Below are positions 37,720 to 49,250 of a stretch of DNA of 64,000 nt, in pieces. The position numbers and the translations under genes were made by a program. The stretch is from positions 11,535,916-11,599,915 of the forward strand of contig JAVGWX010000004.1 of the NCBI GenBank assembly GCA_036924085.1, given 5' to 3'. The DNA is from Ariolimax columbianus. Lineage: Eukaryota > Mollusca > Gastropoda > Stylommatophora > Arionidae. Every line of letters starts with the position of its first letter. The first letter of the stretch is position 1. The notes below the pieces were generated by a model, which saw only the letters and a list, made by a program, of their open reading frames with translations, made no database searches and was not told the origin of the DNA.

Positions 37720-38285
37720 ATAGGCAATAATTCGACAAATGGACACCATCTCTCCAAAGTTATTTGCAGCATCTTCGATCTGATACATTGGGTCGATAGT
37801 GGCGTATGTCGTAAATGTTTGTCTTGGACGCGAGTGTAGGACACGCTTTCTAACTCAAATCAAATATTCCACTGACCTGCGCCTCATATACTATATACTC
37901 GTACTAAAATAGCATTTGGCAGTAAATGGCAACTTCCTGGCTTGTTTATACTAACACCAGAAAGGACGACGGGCGAGTTTCTGGCGCCTTAAAACCTGAT
38001 AGATACTTCGGAAAGATGAAACCCGTAAGCATAGGAAGACAACTCGTTTAGAAGAAGGAAAAAAAACTAGAATTTCAAAACCACTATATGCCTTGCAGAT
38101 GAGATTCTGGTGGATCAAAGGCTACAGAAGGAAACCGATGACAACCGGGGTATATGAAACTCTTTAGCTTGGTACGAAGCTAATCTAGGAGAAGGAATAC
38201 TCTGAATCCAAACACCTGCTGTCTTGCAGGAAGACTGGGGGCAGCCAAAGACTAGGGAGATAAAACCCAAATAAAAGATTATGCC
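37720..38285. other. No gene recognised
   Basis: No motif, splice pair or repeat found on either strand. Confidence 0.4.
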
Positions 38286-38346
38286 TAAAGCGGATGAATC
38301 GGACCAAAAGGCGCATATATCGCAGTACAACGGTAAAATCCGGCTC
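38286..38346 (+). mobile_element. Retroposon A, short remnant A5
   Basis: GGATGAATCGGACCAAAAGG, CGCATATATCGCAGTAC follows the A-family segment around GGGCCGAAAGGTGC. About 60 bases only. Confidence 0.45.
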
Positions 38347-38429
38347 AATGTAACTCAAGCTCACACCAAAAATCGCACATATTTATCATAGATGTGGCAT
38401 TTCATCTTAGGAGTCCCGCCATGCATACG

Positions 38430-38636
38430 GAATGCCGGGAACCAAACCTTGAAGAGGTCTACCCAAGGCTGCTGGTGACCACCTGCCGGGACCCAAACCT
38501 TGAAGAGGTCTACCCAAGGCCGCTGGTCACCACCTGCCGTGAACCAAACCTTGAAGAGGTCTACCCAAGGCTGCTGGTCACCACCTGCCGTGACCCAAGC
38601 CATGAAGAGGTCTACCCAAGGCTGCTGGTTGTGACC
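38430..38636 (+). repeat. 51-bp minisatellite, 4 units
   Basis: Units contain CCAAACCTTGAAGAGGTCTA and CCCAAGGCTGCTGGTCACCA. At 51 bases the plus frame repeats a 17-residue block with NLEEVYPRL. It joins the next array without spacer. Confidence 0.9.
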
Positions 38637-39135
38637 CGACGTCCTAGTCAGTATGTTGTGCTTGACCCGACGTCCTATTCAGTATGTTGTGCCTGACCCG
38701 ACGTCCTAGTCAGTATGTTGTGCCTGACCCGACGTCCTAGTCAGTATGTTTTGCCTGACCCGACGTCCTAGTCAGTATGTTGTGCCTGACCCGACGTCCT
38801 AGTCAGTATGTTGTTCCTGTCCCGACGTCCTAGTCTAGTATTGTGCCTGACCCGACGTCCTAGTCAGTATGTTGTGCCTGACCCGACGTCCTAGTCAGTA
38901 TGTTGTTCCTGACCCGACGTCCTAGTCAGTATGTTGTGCCTGACCCGACGTCCTAGTCAGTATGTTGTGCCTGACCCGACGTCCTAGTCAGTATGTTGTG
39001 CCTGACCCGACGTCCTAGTCAGTATGTTGTGCCTGACCCGACGTCTTAGTCAGTATGTTGTGCCTTATCCGACGTCCTAGTCAGTATGTTGTGCCTGACC
39101 CGACGTCCTAGTCAGTATGTTGTGCCTGGCCGGCC
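38633..39135 (+). repeat. 31-bp minisatellite derived from repeat D, about 16 units
   Basis: The unit CAGTATGTTGTGCCTGACCC, then GACGTCCTAGT, is nearly uniform. It aligns with the repeat D module (CAGTATGTTTTGTCTGACCC...) found at 10.3 kb, with a shorter, changed second half. Confidence 0.9.
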
Positions 39136-39861
39136 TAGCGTCTTAGCTCCCCTTGCAGCACATGTAAACTGATGAAAAGACTGGTAAATACCAGACATGT
39201 GGCACATGGAGAAAAATAAACAACAAGATTATACCACAACAAATAGGTCAATGGAGGGCCAACTAACACATATAATACAAGAGATCGAAAATGCTGATCC
39301 AGGAAAAGAAACACGCACTGGCAGTCTGGAAAAATTTGGAGACAGACTTTGTTAAAGTGTGAAGATCGGGAACAAAGAAAAAACTACTAGAGTATGGAGT
39401 CTTGGGGCGCATGTATAAAAAATAGATAGACACTCTTCCTCTAAAATAAATACGCTAGGTTGAAGGTGCAGGGGCACATAAGCCATATAATGAAATTGGA
39501 ACAAGGGTTCCCCATTGCAGTGTACATTGTTCTGGATCTTCATCAGCAGCATAATAGACACAATACCGTAGAGGCTCCACACCTTGCTATATGATGATGG
39601 TCTAGTTTTGTTAGTAGCTGAAGAAAACATAAAAACAGCAAACTACAGGATGAAAGAAGCACTAAAAAGATTAGATCAGTCAATTTGGAAATGGCTCCTG
39701 ACCATCAATGAGAAGAAAGCAACACACACAGTCTTTACAGTTTCAAATAAGACACACATAACCACACTGAAACTAGATGGACATATCCTACCAGAAGAAA
39801 AGAACCCACATATCTGGGTATAACACTGGGCAGCAGTTTAACATGGACAAATCAAATTGAA

Positions 39862-40260
39862 GTGGGAACCCAGTGGTCTCTAGGTAAGGTGTTCGCCTCG
39901 GGTGCTGGAGGTCGCGGGTTTAAATGACATGGAGAACGGAATTTTTACACGTGGATAATCCGGTAAAAATGTTCTCTGATCTTTGAGTAGTGAGATCAAA
40001 CACACGTGTGCAGTTAAAAATCCCCTGGCAGATGGAAATCGAAAAGAGTAGGACTAACGACCGCTGCTTGGGAAAAATTCAAGTTTAAAATGTACTCAAA
40101 TTATTCTAGGAATTCTCGCCCCAGAGAATATGTCGCATAAAGGTTACTGTCTGGTTGGTTATAACATCAGGTCTTGGTTTTGTGATAAGCAGAGCGGCAT
40201 AGATGACGCCAGACGGGCTGCGGGTCTACCATGCTCTACCACCACCACCAGTCTCAAAAA
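39862..40260 (+). mobile_element. tRNA-headed SINE, family S3, inserted in LINE copy 2
   Basis: The head AACCCAGTGGTCTCTAGGTA, AGGTGTTCGCCTCGGG and box B-like CGCGGGTTTAAATGA is followed by an unrelated body (AATCCGGTAAAAATGTTCTC, ATCAAACACACGTGTGCAGT). It separates the LINE's YLG region from its thumb. The right border is uncertain. Confidence 0.6.
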
Positions 40261-41221
40261 TAGACAATCATATATTCCAGGGGCTACCAACAGACACTGG
40301 GATTGACCTGGGAATTCACTAGCGGATATTCGCCTGCCAAAAAAATATGAAACAAAGAAAGTCTACATCTCTCCTCCACAACGTCTAACGACACAAGGGG
40401 ATTGAAGATATATATAGATCACATTGTAAAATCTAAAGAACACCCTGAACAGCGAATTAGTCTAATGAAAACTTGGAAGTAGGAACTACGCGTGACGCAG
40501 ACCATCAAATACTGAAAGTGATGTACACAGGAAATGTTAAACCAGCTTTAGATATGGGATGCCAGTCTAGGCAATAGAATGAAAATACAACTTTGAAAAA
40601 CAAAACAATCAAAATTGAAAACCAGACGGAAAGAATTATTACAGGAGCTATGAAATAAACACCAATAAAAGAAAAGAGGAAAATAACAATACTTCAAGCC
40701 ATTACTGACAGACGAGATTACAGAGTACTACAACTGGCAGAAAATTCAAATGGCTCCCAAATCCAATGAATGAAAGACGGGAAGGATAAGGCCGAAGCAG
40801 ATTTAAGAAAAGCAGCTTAGCTAAAAAAGCAACAAGTTTTAATCCCCTCCAAGTCAAACCTCGCGTAGATTAAAGCAGAACCGCCCAAATAACAAGCATA
40901 ATATTTCCACCATTGAAGAAAACACGATCATCAGAGCTGATAGCCAACATACCAGAAATTATGAAAAAAGGCACCCAAATAGAACTGAATAGAAAACATA
41001 TAGCTTTAGACTTAATTCAAGAGCCATGTCCAGCCACAGAATGGACCTGCATATACACGGATGGATCACCAATGAGATCTGTGAAGAATGGAGGAGGAGG
41101 AGTTTAAATTAAATTAAATAATGGACAGGAAATCCTTATCTCAGTGGCCATTGGAACATTCTCAAACAATTTCAGAACTGAGGCTAAGGTACTAAGAACA
41201 GCTGCAATAGCCTTCGTGGAA

Positions 41222-41640
41222 AACTAGAACCATGTCAGAGACGAGATAACTAGAACCATGTCAGAGACGAGATAACTAGAACCATGTCAGAGACGAGATA
41301 ACTAGAACCATGTCAGAGACGAGATAACTAGAACCATGTCAGAGACGAGATAACTAGAACCATGTCAGAGACGAGATAACTAGAACCATGTCAGAGACGA
41401 GATAACTAGAACCATGTCAGAGACGAGATAACTAGAACCCTGTCAGAGACGAGATAACTAGAACCATGTCAGAGACGAGATAACTAGAACCATGTCAGAG
41501 ACGAGATAACTAGAACCATGTCAGAGACGAGATAACTAGAACCATGTCAGAGACGAGATAACTAGAACCATGTCAAAGACGAGATAACTAGAACCATGTC
41601 AGAGACGAGATAACTAGAACCATGTCAGAGACGAGATAGT
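41222..41640 (+). repeat. 26-bp minisatellite within the RNase H coding sequence, about 16 units
   Basis: The unit ACTAGAACCATGTCAGAGAC, then GAGATA, is repeated with only two substitutions. It starts after the FVEN-coding bases and ends before GTTTTCCTTACAGATTC (VFLTDS), so it lies just before the catalytic Asp codon of RNase H. Confidence 0.95.
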
Positions 41641-42225
41641 TTTCCTTACAGATTCATTGTCAGTCATAAAGACCATCATAAACAATAAAAATAGTGAATT
41701 AGACAACTTGGTTTAGGCCAGTGTAATTTTACATTATACAATTTAGTGTAATCCTACATTCAGTAAGATACACGGAAATGATGAGGCAGATAGACTAGCA
41801 AAAGAAGGATAGGAAACACTTTAAACTTAAGACATAGAGTTACAAATAAAGAAAATTATAAAATTTAACTTAAAAGACAAATGGTACAGAGAACACCCAT
41901 GATCTGATATAGCAGAAGCATACTACTCATTGCCAAGACGAGATCAAGTGACAATATTCAGAATTCGAACGGGTCACTGCAGACTTAAAAATCATATGTT
42001 CAACACAGATACACACACATCCATGTGCTCACGTAGAGAGAACGCGCAAATGGTGGGATATCTTCTACAGGTCTGCAGGTTCTGAGTAAAAAGCACTGAC
42101 TACTTGGCTCTCCCCAACCCAATTGAGAGATAAACTGTATGGCGACGAGAGAAGCCCGAGCAGGACCGTCGGGTTTATCAGGAAAATAGATGTGATTATT
42201 TGAGAGTGAACGAAGAAGAAGATAG

Positions 42226-42660
42226 AGGCGTAAATATAGATCGTGAGTATGTTACAGTGTTATGTATTATGGAGTGGTATATAACATTACCACCGACGAG
42301 AAAAAGCATAGATGGTATAGACAACTTTATTATCGCGAAGTTGGAGAAAACTAGGATTAAAACGCCATAATCAAAGTGGCTGCGAGTAGAGAAAACGAGA
42401 AGCAACGTGGTTACCATTGAATGCCCCTTCGCGGTGAAGCGACCAAAAATCGTACGACAAGCCGTCAGTTAGAATGACGGATTGACCGGTATAGATGAGT
42501 CAATGAGACATGTCTAGACACCTTGGCTAGGACAAGGAGAGGAGGAGCCAAAGATGATTGTGACAGATGCCCGATCGGGTCAGAGCCAGCATCGTAGTTT
42601 GAGGGGGCGAGAAGGGGTCCTTTAAAAGACAGAGCTAAAAACAGTCACTATTACACAACT
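42226..42660. other. No gene recognised
   Basis: Sequence between the LINE tail and repeat F; no family motif was found. Confidence 0.4.
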
Positions 42661-42667
42661 TTCACAC

Positions 42668-42876
42668 GCGCCCTCAGGGTGAGATCCTTCTATTGCACTT
42701 TGGTTGGGCTAGCTTCCGAGAGCGCACAAACCTAGCATAGGTACATACAGATGCACACATACATCAACGCACTGGTTTATGCGTCTTAATATCGTCCAGG
42801 TTGACTACGGTCTAGGGTGGAAAAGGTACGCCTTCGCCAGTAGAAACTAGTGAGGCAAACACATTAAAAAAAAATA
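42668..42876 (+). repeat. Dispersed repeat F, copy 2, with poly-A end
   Basis: GCGTCTTAATATCGTCCAGG, TTGACTACGGTCTAGGGTGG, AGTAGAAACTAGTGAGGCAA and a terminal A-run are the inverted counterpart of 36,298-36,425. It extends ~100 bases further 5' here. Confidence 0.6.
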
Positions 42877-42879
42877 ATA

Positions 42880-43550
42880 CATCTGGGGGGATTCAATTTC
42901 GAAAGCAGATCTAGAAGGCTGGCTTACTATACTCCATATAAATTGATTTATGCCTTTTGAAGTGAAATGGTAGCCCTTTTATGATCGATGAGAGAACACA
43001 TCTATAGTCTCAACAGTGAATACTCTGTTCTGTGGGGACTAAAGATAAGGGAGAACGCATGCATGGAGATATAAAGTTAGATGTATCTTCTTAAGGCTCT
43101 TCAGGGAGCACACGCACGAATATATTAAGACGGTATCATTACACGACGCAGAACTGGCGACAACTAGAGGTCAACATTTGCACCAACTGCCAGGATGGGC
43201 ATACGAGATTCCAGACAAGAGAATATTTAAGTAAATAACATAAGATTTGCATAGCGTTTCATGTGTATATTAGATTAGACTACAGAAATAGGTTTTATAG
43301 TTACAAGGATTCCATCTAGTTCATACTAATATTTCCTGAGTTAGAAAGATTCATATTTGGTTAGTAAGTTAGGTTAGGTTTTTTATCAGTGTGTAAGAAT
43401 TACTCTTTTTGACATAAATAAATATTTGATTTGATATTTACCGAAGTTTTGGGTGTTTTGCTATGAGGTAATCTTATTGTCCAGTATTACATGCGGTAAC
43501 ACTTTAGTTCACCGTTTATAAACAGATCTACTATATATATATATATAAGA
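42880..43550. other. No gene recognised; (TA)n at 43,533
   Basis: AT-rich; one TA microsatellite at ~43,532-43,547. No motif found. Confidence 0.4.
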
Positions 43551-43554
43551 ATGG

Positions 43555-44290
43555 TCTACGTGAGCAGGATATGAAAAGCCCAATTACAAGAGGCTCACAT
43601 AATTACGATTTGCAGACGACATTGTACCCACAAACATACGATTAACGAGAGTCATAGATAATTGAATGACCTAAACGAGATCAGTAGAGCTGCTGGCCTT
43701 AAGAATAATAAAAACTAAAAAACAATGCCTGAGAAGTCCTTACTGCCTACGGCAGGAAACAATATAGGGGATTAAACCATACAAAATATCATTTCCCAAC
43801 CTGAGCAAAGAAATAAATGCCACCCACGGTAATGATCGCAAAATCTATACGCGGAGAAGAGTGACTTAGAATAGCTTTAATTGCATAAAGACGATGCTCT
43901 AAAAGAGACAATGCAGTGCTAGCTGACACTTTCAATTCCCTGGAGAAGTGTAGGTAATTGCACAAAGCAGATGCTGAAAAGCTACGAGGTACTCAAGTGA
44001 GGAAATTCGACATAAGACTGTGTCCGGAAGTCGTAGAAACAACATTATAGCGCAAATACCGCTGAGCTGGTCATGTAGTACGCATGCCTTGTAACAGGTG
44101 GATACGGCGAAGGCGGTTTTGATGATCGTGTGGTTATACACTTCCACGGGGCTGCCCACCACACGGTGGTGGGATCGTTTGACAACAAATTCAGGCCCGC
44201 TCTGGTACAATACAGGAACGGGTCGTGATCTATACACGTTGTTGGTTTCCTCACATACGGCATTCCTGTCGGATTGACGCCAATGATAAT
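43555..44290 (+). mobile_element. RTE-1-like LINE fragment (YADD to C-terminus)
   Basis: LRFADDIVPTNIRLTRVIDN is the YADD motif (~43,605). The next ~450 bases are decayed. IPLSW.CSTHAL near 44,070 corresponds to the RWAGHV region, and GCPPHGGGI (~44,150) to the GRPPTRW segment of RTE-1-like proteins. Frames are broken throughout. Confidence 0.55.
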
Positions 44291-44319
44291 TTATATTTAT
44301 AATTGATAATTTATATAAA

Positions 44320-44582
44320 TATGTATAGTAAAGGCCGCCGCGCATCGCAGACGATGATTGCATAATTTATTTGCTAGCGCTATTTTTCACTACTTTTTAT
44401 CCTCACTCTCTCGTCTCTAGCCGCTCTACCCCAGTGGCAAGTCAAGGACAAGACGACTAGAGAGGGACTACGAGATACAGGGGACTCCGAATCAAGCACC
44501 CGTGAAGAAGACGGCGGAGTCCGGAGTCGAACCCACACCACCTGATTACGGGACCGACGGCTTAACCACTTCGTGTGTGTGT
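44320..44582 (-). mobile_element. tRNA-derived SINE, family S4, copy a
   Basis: The minus-strand head CGAAGTGGTTAAGCCGTCGG and box B GTGGGTTCGACTCC is followed by TTGACTTGCCACTGGGGTAG, GAGAGTGAGGATAAAAAGTA and TAGCGCTAGCAAA. A GT tract abuts its 5' side. Confidence 0.75.
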
Positions 44583-44599
44583 GTGTGCCCGCGCGCATG

Positions 44600-45598
44600 C
44601 GTATGTGCTTGGGTTTGTGTGAGAGAGAAAGAGATTGAGACTTTGAAAATACATTAATTAAGTTTCTAATATTACTGATGTATGAGTTAGGCAAGGTATA
44701 AACAGTAAGGAAGGGTACTAGCCCCTCACCTTACATAAGCTGCGGCTTAGTCCATGAAGAGTTTCCTCATCCCCGAAGGAAATTGTTGCTATGGTAACCA
44801 CTTTTATCTTTACCCGTTAGTTGCCCGTCGCAAATGATGATGGCGACAACAACAAATTGTCTTGTCTTAATGATGTAATTTGCGTTGTATTTGGATTATA
44901 GTGAGCTAATCCTCAACATCACTCTCTGGTTCCTAGCTACATTAAACCAGCGTCAGGACATAAGTCGAGACGACTGGTGTAGCTCAGTATGCAGGTACTC
45001 TGGTTCCACCTTCCATGAGACCAGGTGTCACTCGAAACCTATGGTTCTCGATCGACCTCCACTTCCATTCATCGGTTTGAAAAGCAAGTGCCTTACCTCG
45101 CCACCAGAACGTCCTTATTTTCATTTGCTTTTTAACAACCAGGAGCTGCTAAATTTTGTCTTAAATAAAGACATTCACAAACTATAATGACTTTACACAT
45201 GAACTCACCGGCTCTAAAAGGAAAGTCGATGATCTGACATGAATAAATTTGCTTAAAGTAAAAGGACATTACAAGAACACTATATCAGACTCTGTTATAG
45301 ATGATGTGGTGTTATGACTTTATTAATAGAACACTATGATGCTCTTCCTTAATAAAAAAAAAATATAAAAATTTTACGTGTAAAACTCAAATATGAAGCA
45401 GTTTTATATAATTACAGCACACCCTCACCCACCAACACACATCCACATATAAACATGCACACACTCATACACACGCAAAAATACAGACACGCACTGCATA
45501 ACTCAAATTTCATGAAATCCAATTAGCTATAAAAGTATTCATAAAATTATATTCCCTAACTTTCTGTTCATGGTCAACGTTTCTACGTAATAAACTAA
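44600..45598. other. No gene recognised apart from the X-box
   Basis: Contains the X-box and the possible leader exon described separately. The rest, including a 100-codon frame at 44,885-45,187, shows no family motif. Confidence 0.4.
44785..44798 (-). promoter_or_regulatory. RFX X-box motif (candidate ciliary-gene promoter)
   Basis: The minus strand reads GTTACCATAGCAAC, which fits the X-box pattern GTHNCC-AT-RRNAAC at every position. About 55 bases downstream on the same strand is the donor TATGTAAG/GTGAGG at 44,730, so a non-coding first exon from ~44,775 to 44,730 is possible. RFX factors drive cilium and flagellum genes, which would suit the FLACC1-like gene whose ATG exon lies 9.4 kb downstream. 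The link is inference. Confidence 0.35.
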
Positions 45599-45609
45599 TG
45601 ATAAGTACA

Positions 45610-45871
45610 AGGCAAAGGCTCGCGTCCGTCGTAGACGGTGATGGCATATTGATTTTGCTAGCGATATTTTTAGTAAGGATTAATCGCTCTACGTTTTATC
45701 CTCAGCTCTCTCGTCTCGAGCCGCCCGACCCCAGTGGCAAGTTAAGGACAAAGTGACAAGGGGGCCACTACAAGATGCAGGGGACTCCCCATAAAGCACC
45801 CGAGAAAAAAGAACCCACACTACCTGACCACGAGGCCGACGGCTTAATCACTTCGCCACGGGATCCTCAAG
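45610..45871 (-). mobile_element. tRNA-derived SINE, family S4, copy b, with target duplication
   Basis: Matches copy a along its length (GTTTTATCCTCAGCTCTCTC, CCCAGTGGCAAGTTAAGGAC, CGAGGCCGACGGCTTAATCA on the plus strand). It is flanked by GATAAGTACA (45600-45609) and GATTAGTACA (45872-45881), a 10-base duplication with one change. The 3' tail reads CTTTGCCTT. Confidence 0.75.
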
Positions 45872-45884
45872 GATTAGTACATAT

Positions 45885-47145
45885 AACATCTAATTACTTG
45901 AATTTTTAATTTGTTAGTTACTTGTATAGATGTCAAACATATGACTGATGCTCGTGGAAACAAATTTGACCATGCTTATTATCTTTCTGATTTCCATTTC
46001 ACATCTTCCGTACAACGTTTTCATATTTTCCTTTATCTTCTTCCCCGTCAAGTGAAAGGTTTTTGAGGCATCACATCTCATGGGATTATGAATTGTCAGT
46101 TTCTTATGTTTAATAAGACATTCCGTTACTAGAAAAACTATTGTTTCAGCTTCAGAACTGTTTCCACTTTATTTTTATCAGGAGATAAAATTACATCATT
46201 TGCTTATAGCAGGAACTAACAAATCTATTCAAGAAGCACTTATATTTGAAGACAAGTTAAGTATTGAACTGAAATCTTAAACTGTGTTCAAAATATAATT
46301 AAATTGCAGTCTCCTATGTTTGTCCGAATGGGGAAACCCTTTGCATCTTTATTGAATAACAAATTACAAATATGTTATGAACAAAAGAAATACTATTAGC
46401 AACCCGCACGTGACTAATTATTTCGTTGTTAGCTTCAATTCAATGACTTATTAATTATTATTGTAGTTTATTCTTACAACTAACTTTAATGAATCGTCAA
46501 AAATCCATAATATTGACGTCACTCAGTAGCGCGTTGTCTCAGTGTGACATTTGACACGTCACTTGCAGTCAGATCAAGCGGTTCTATTGGATTTTTAATA
46601 ATTAACAAATCTAGCGTTCTTTGGTCCCCAAAATGTAAACAGAGCTTCTTCTTATGGGCCGTTATCCACGGAACACTGAAAATTAAATTCAAACTTTTTA
46701 TTGTATCTTCAATGCAAGTGTTTGCTTGTATAATGAAGACAAAAATTATATTCATTTTTTGGAGAAACGAAATAAGAATTTTGCAAAAATGGCTACATAT
46801 GCTGGAAGTAAAAGACAATTGCATCATTCAGATAACAGACTCTAGAGGAAAAAGCAATACGATCTTTACATTTTTCCTGAATGTGCTTGACATTCAGAAA
46901 CGTTTGTCATTATTGACGGGTTATTTGACACAGTATTCATATTTACTAAGGGTTTTTTTGTGTGCTGTCGGAGATGACGTGATAGGATCTTCGTTTTAGG
47001 ATGCCACAGTTTGTTTATGTGCTGAGATGGCCAATTTTACAAATTCTTTGATCGTTATATTTCTTTCCAAAACAGTAAACGATCTACCGATTTATATATT
47101 GGTCGACTAAGTCGTGCAAGAACGGATATTGAATCAAGAAACTGT
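45885..47145. other. No gene recognised; unexplained 151-codon frame at 46,544-46,999
   Basis: AT-rich. The plus frame at 46,544-46,999 (starts MTFDTSLAVR) and an opposing frame of 102 codons match no family I know. With this base composition, long chance frames are less expected than in GC-rich DNA, but there is no other support. Confidence 0.3.
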
Positions 47146-47149
47146 GCCC

Positions 47150-47350
47150 TGAAGGGAGCGAAGAGTAAACAGGGTCAGATGGTACATACTGATCAAGGCT
47201 CCATCTCACGTACACGTTTGTGCTCACAGCAGCCTGGCCATCAATGTGGGAATGGACATTAATTTATATAGTAATGAGCTAACTGAAGAGCGTCACATTC
47301 CACTACAATGAGGACGATTCCAGAACACCTTTTCAAGTACGCCTTGAAAT
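47150..47350 (-). repeat. Repeat D, copy 4 (single module)
   Basis: GAAGGGAGCGAAGAGTAAAC, AGGGTCAGATGGTACATACT, GATCAAGGCTCCATCTCAC and CAGCAGCCTGGCCATCAA align with the copy at 28.05 kb. The module is single here. It abuts a CR1-like 3' end. Confidence 0.7.
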
Positions 47351-49250
47351 AACTTGACTTAAAATAACTTAACTTAATGTCTTTATTCTAGTTTAAAAGG
47401 CGCTTCAGAGTCTGTATACAACCAGCTTCACTTATATTTCCGTACTCTAAATGCTATACACATCCAAACTATTCTTAAATACATTAATTGTTCCTACCAC
47501 CACTACTTCCTGTGGCAATCCATTTCAAGCATTCACCACTCTCTGACTAAAAAAATATTTCCTAATATATAATCTGGACCTTTCTTTAGTTAATTTGTAA
47601 TGTTGTCACCTCGAATTCTTCTCTTTTCTAGAAACTGTAGGCCGATTTTTGTAATCTATCAGCGTTGTTATTTATCTTTATATCCCTTCCGGTAAGTTTA
47701 TATTTTCTCTAAGATAAGGACTCCACACCTGTACACAGTACCCCAATCTAGGTCTAACTAATGCTTGATACAGTTTGACTATCATTTCCTTGCTCCCATG
47801 TTTAATATTTCTTTTTATCATACCTAACATTGCATATGCCTTTTTTACTGTTACCTGAACTTGCTCCCTCACTTTATACCTGCATAATCTATTATAAACT
47901 CTAGGTCCCTTTCCTTTTCTATCATTGTAATATTGTTCTCACCTATTCTGTAATTATGTGCCATATTGGATATATCCATGTGAATGACTACATTTATCTA
48001 TATTAAACTCCATTTGCCAGCTTACAGACCCTTCTCGATTTGATCTAAATCCGATCTCAATATATCACTCTTGCATTAAAACAGACACTACTGCGTAGTT
48101 TTGTCAGCGAATTTTGCAATCATGGATTCGATTTCAATGTCCAAATCGTTTATATATATTTCAAGAATAAAATTAGTCCCAAAACTAAGCCCTGTGGCAC
48201 ACCACTTTTTACTTCACACCACTCAGAGTACTACTTATTTATGCCCACACTCTGCCTTCTTCCCGTTACCAACTTTCAATCCATTTGGCAAATTCCCCAC
48301 CTATTCCATGTGATTTTTAACTTTATAAATAATCTTTGATGAGGTATTCTATGAAATGCCTTTGCAAATTCAAAATAAATGACATCCACTGGCTCCCCTT
48401 TATCTGTCATTTCATTAACCTCCTCCATGAATTCTAATAGATTTGTTAAGCATGATCTCCTCCTAGTAAACCCATGCTGAATATTTCTGATCAGATTAAA
48501 TTTGTCTAAATGCATTACGATGTTTGCTTTGATTATTGACTCTAACAATTTACAGACTGTTCTCGTTAAACTCACCGGTCTATAATTTGCTGGATCTGTT
48601 TTTTTGGGTCTTTTTTTAATAAAGGGATCACTCTTGCATCTTTTCAATTCTATATAGGCTCTGGGATCTTGGAACAGTCTTCTTTTGTGTAGACTGTGCC
48701 AAGGTACTGATGGAGTAGATTAGCTGTCTCCTTACTCTCATTTTTCTTTTTCATGTGCTATCTTTGAGAAGGGCTACTTTTTCTTTCGTTCTTTGTTTAT
48801 TTAAAACATAGGAAGAGAAGCTTTAACTATCAGTCTTGATCCTATGGTAAATTTTTGCTGCCATATTCATTTTCTGGGCTATGTTTTGCTTGTCCCAATA
48901 TTTTAAATGTTTCTTTTGATTTACCTGCCTCTATACACATTTTTCCATGCTTTATTTTTAGCTCTTCTACATTTAACTACAAATCTAGTTATCCACTTTT
49001 TATGCCTGGGGCTTACTTCTCTACATGGAACACATTCCTCTTTTAGCTTTTCTAGAACTGTTTTGAAACTCTCCCACTCTTGTTTAACATCTGTTCCTCC
49101 GACAATATCTTTCCAGATTATAACTTTCATCTTTTTAACATCTGTCTTAGAGTAGTCGTATGATCCCGAGTTTATGTTTACTTCTTTCCTTGATATAAGA
49201 TCCCAACGGATGATCTGATGGTCACTCGAACTTAACAATTCCCCAGCTTT

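Larger units (their letters stand above)
39155..42225 (+). mobile_element. RNase H-bearing LINE (family N), copy 2, heavily decayed
   Basis: Recognisable parts in order: decayed fingers to ~39,350; YDDGLVLLVAEENIKTANYR (YADD region, ~39,590); INEKKATHTVFTVSNKT; PEEKNPHIWV (YLG region); thumb LKVMYTGNVKPALDMG (~40,510); ERIITGAMK; RNase H with CIYTDGSPMRS (~41,050), NNFRTEAKVLRTAA, then a 26-bp array, FLTDSLSV-like sequence (~41,640), GNDEADRLAKEG (~41,780), and FRIRTGHCRLKNHMFN (~41,960). It ends GAACGAAGAAGAAG. A SINE interrupts it at ~39.86-40.26 kb. Confidence 0.7.

Noticed and set aside
38633..39135. CRISPR-like array
   Set aside because: The units are directly tandem with no variable spacers, and the window is animal DNA.
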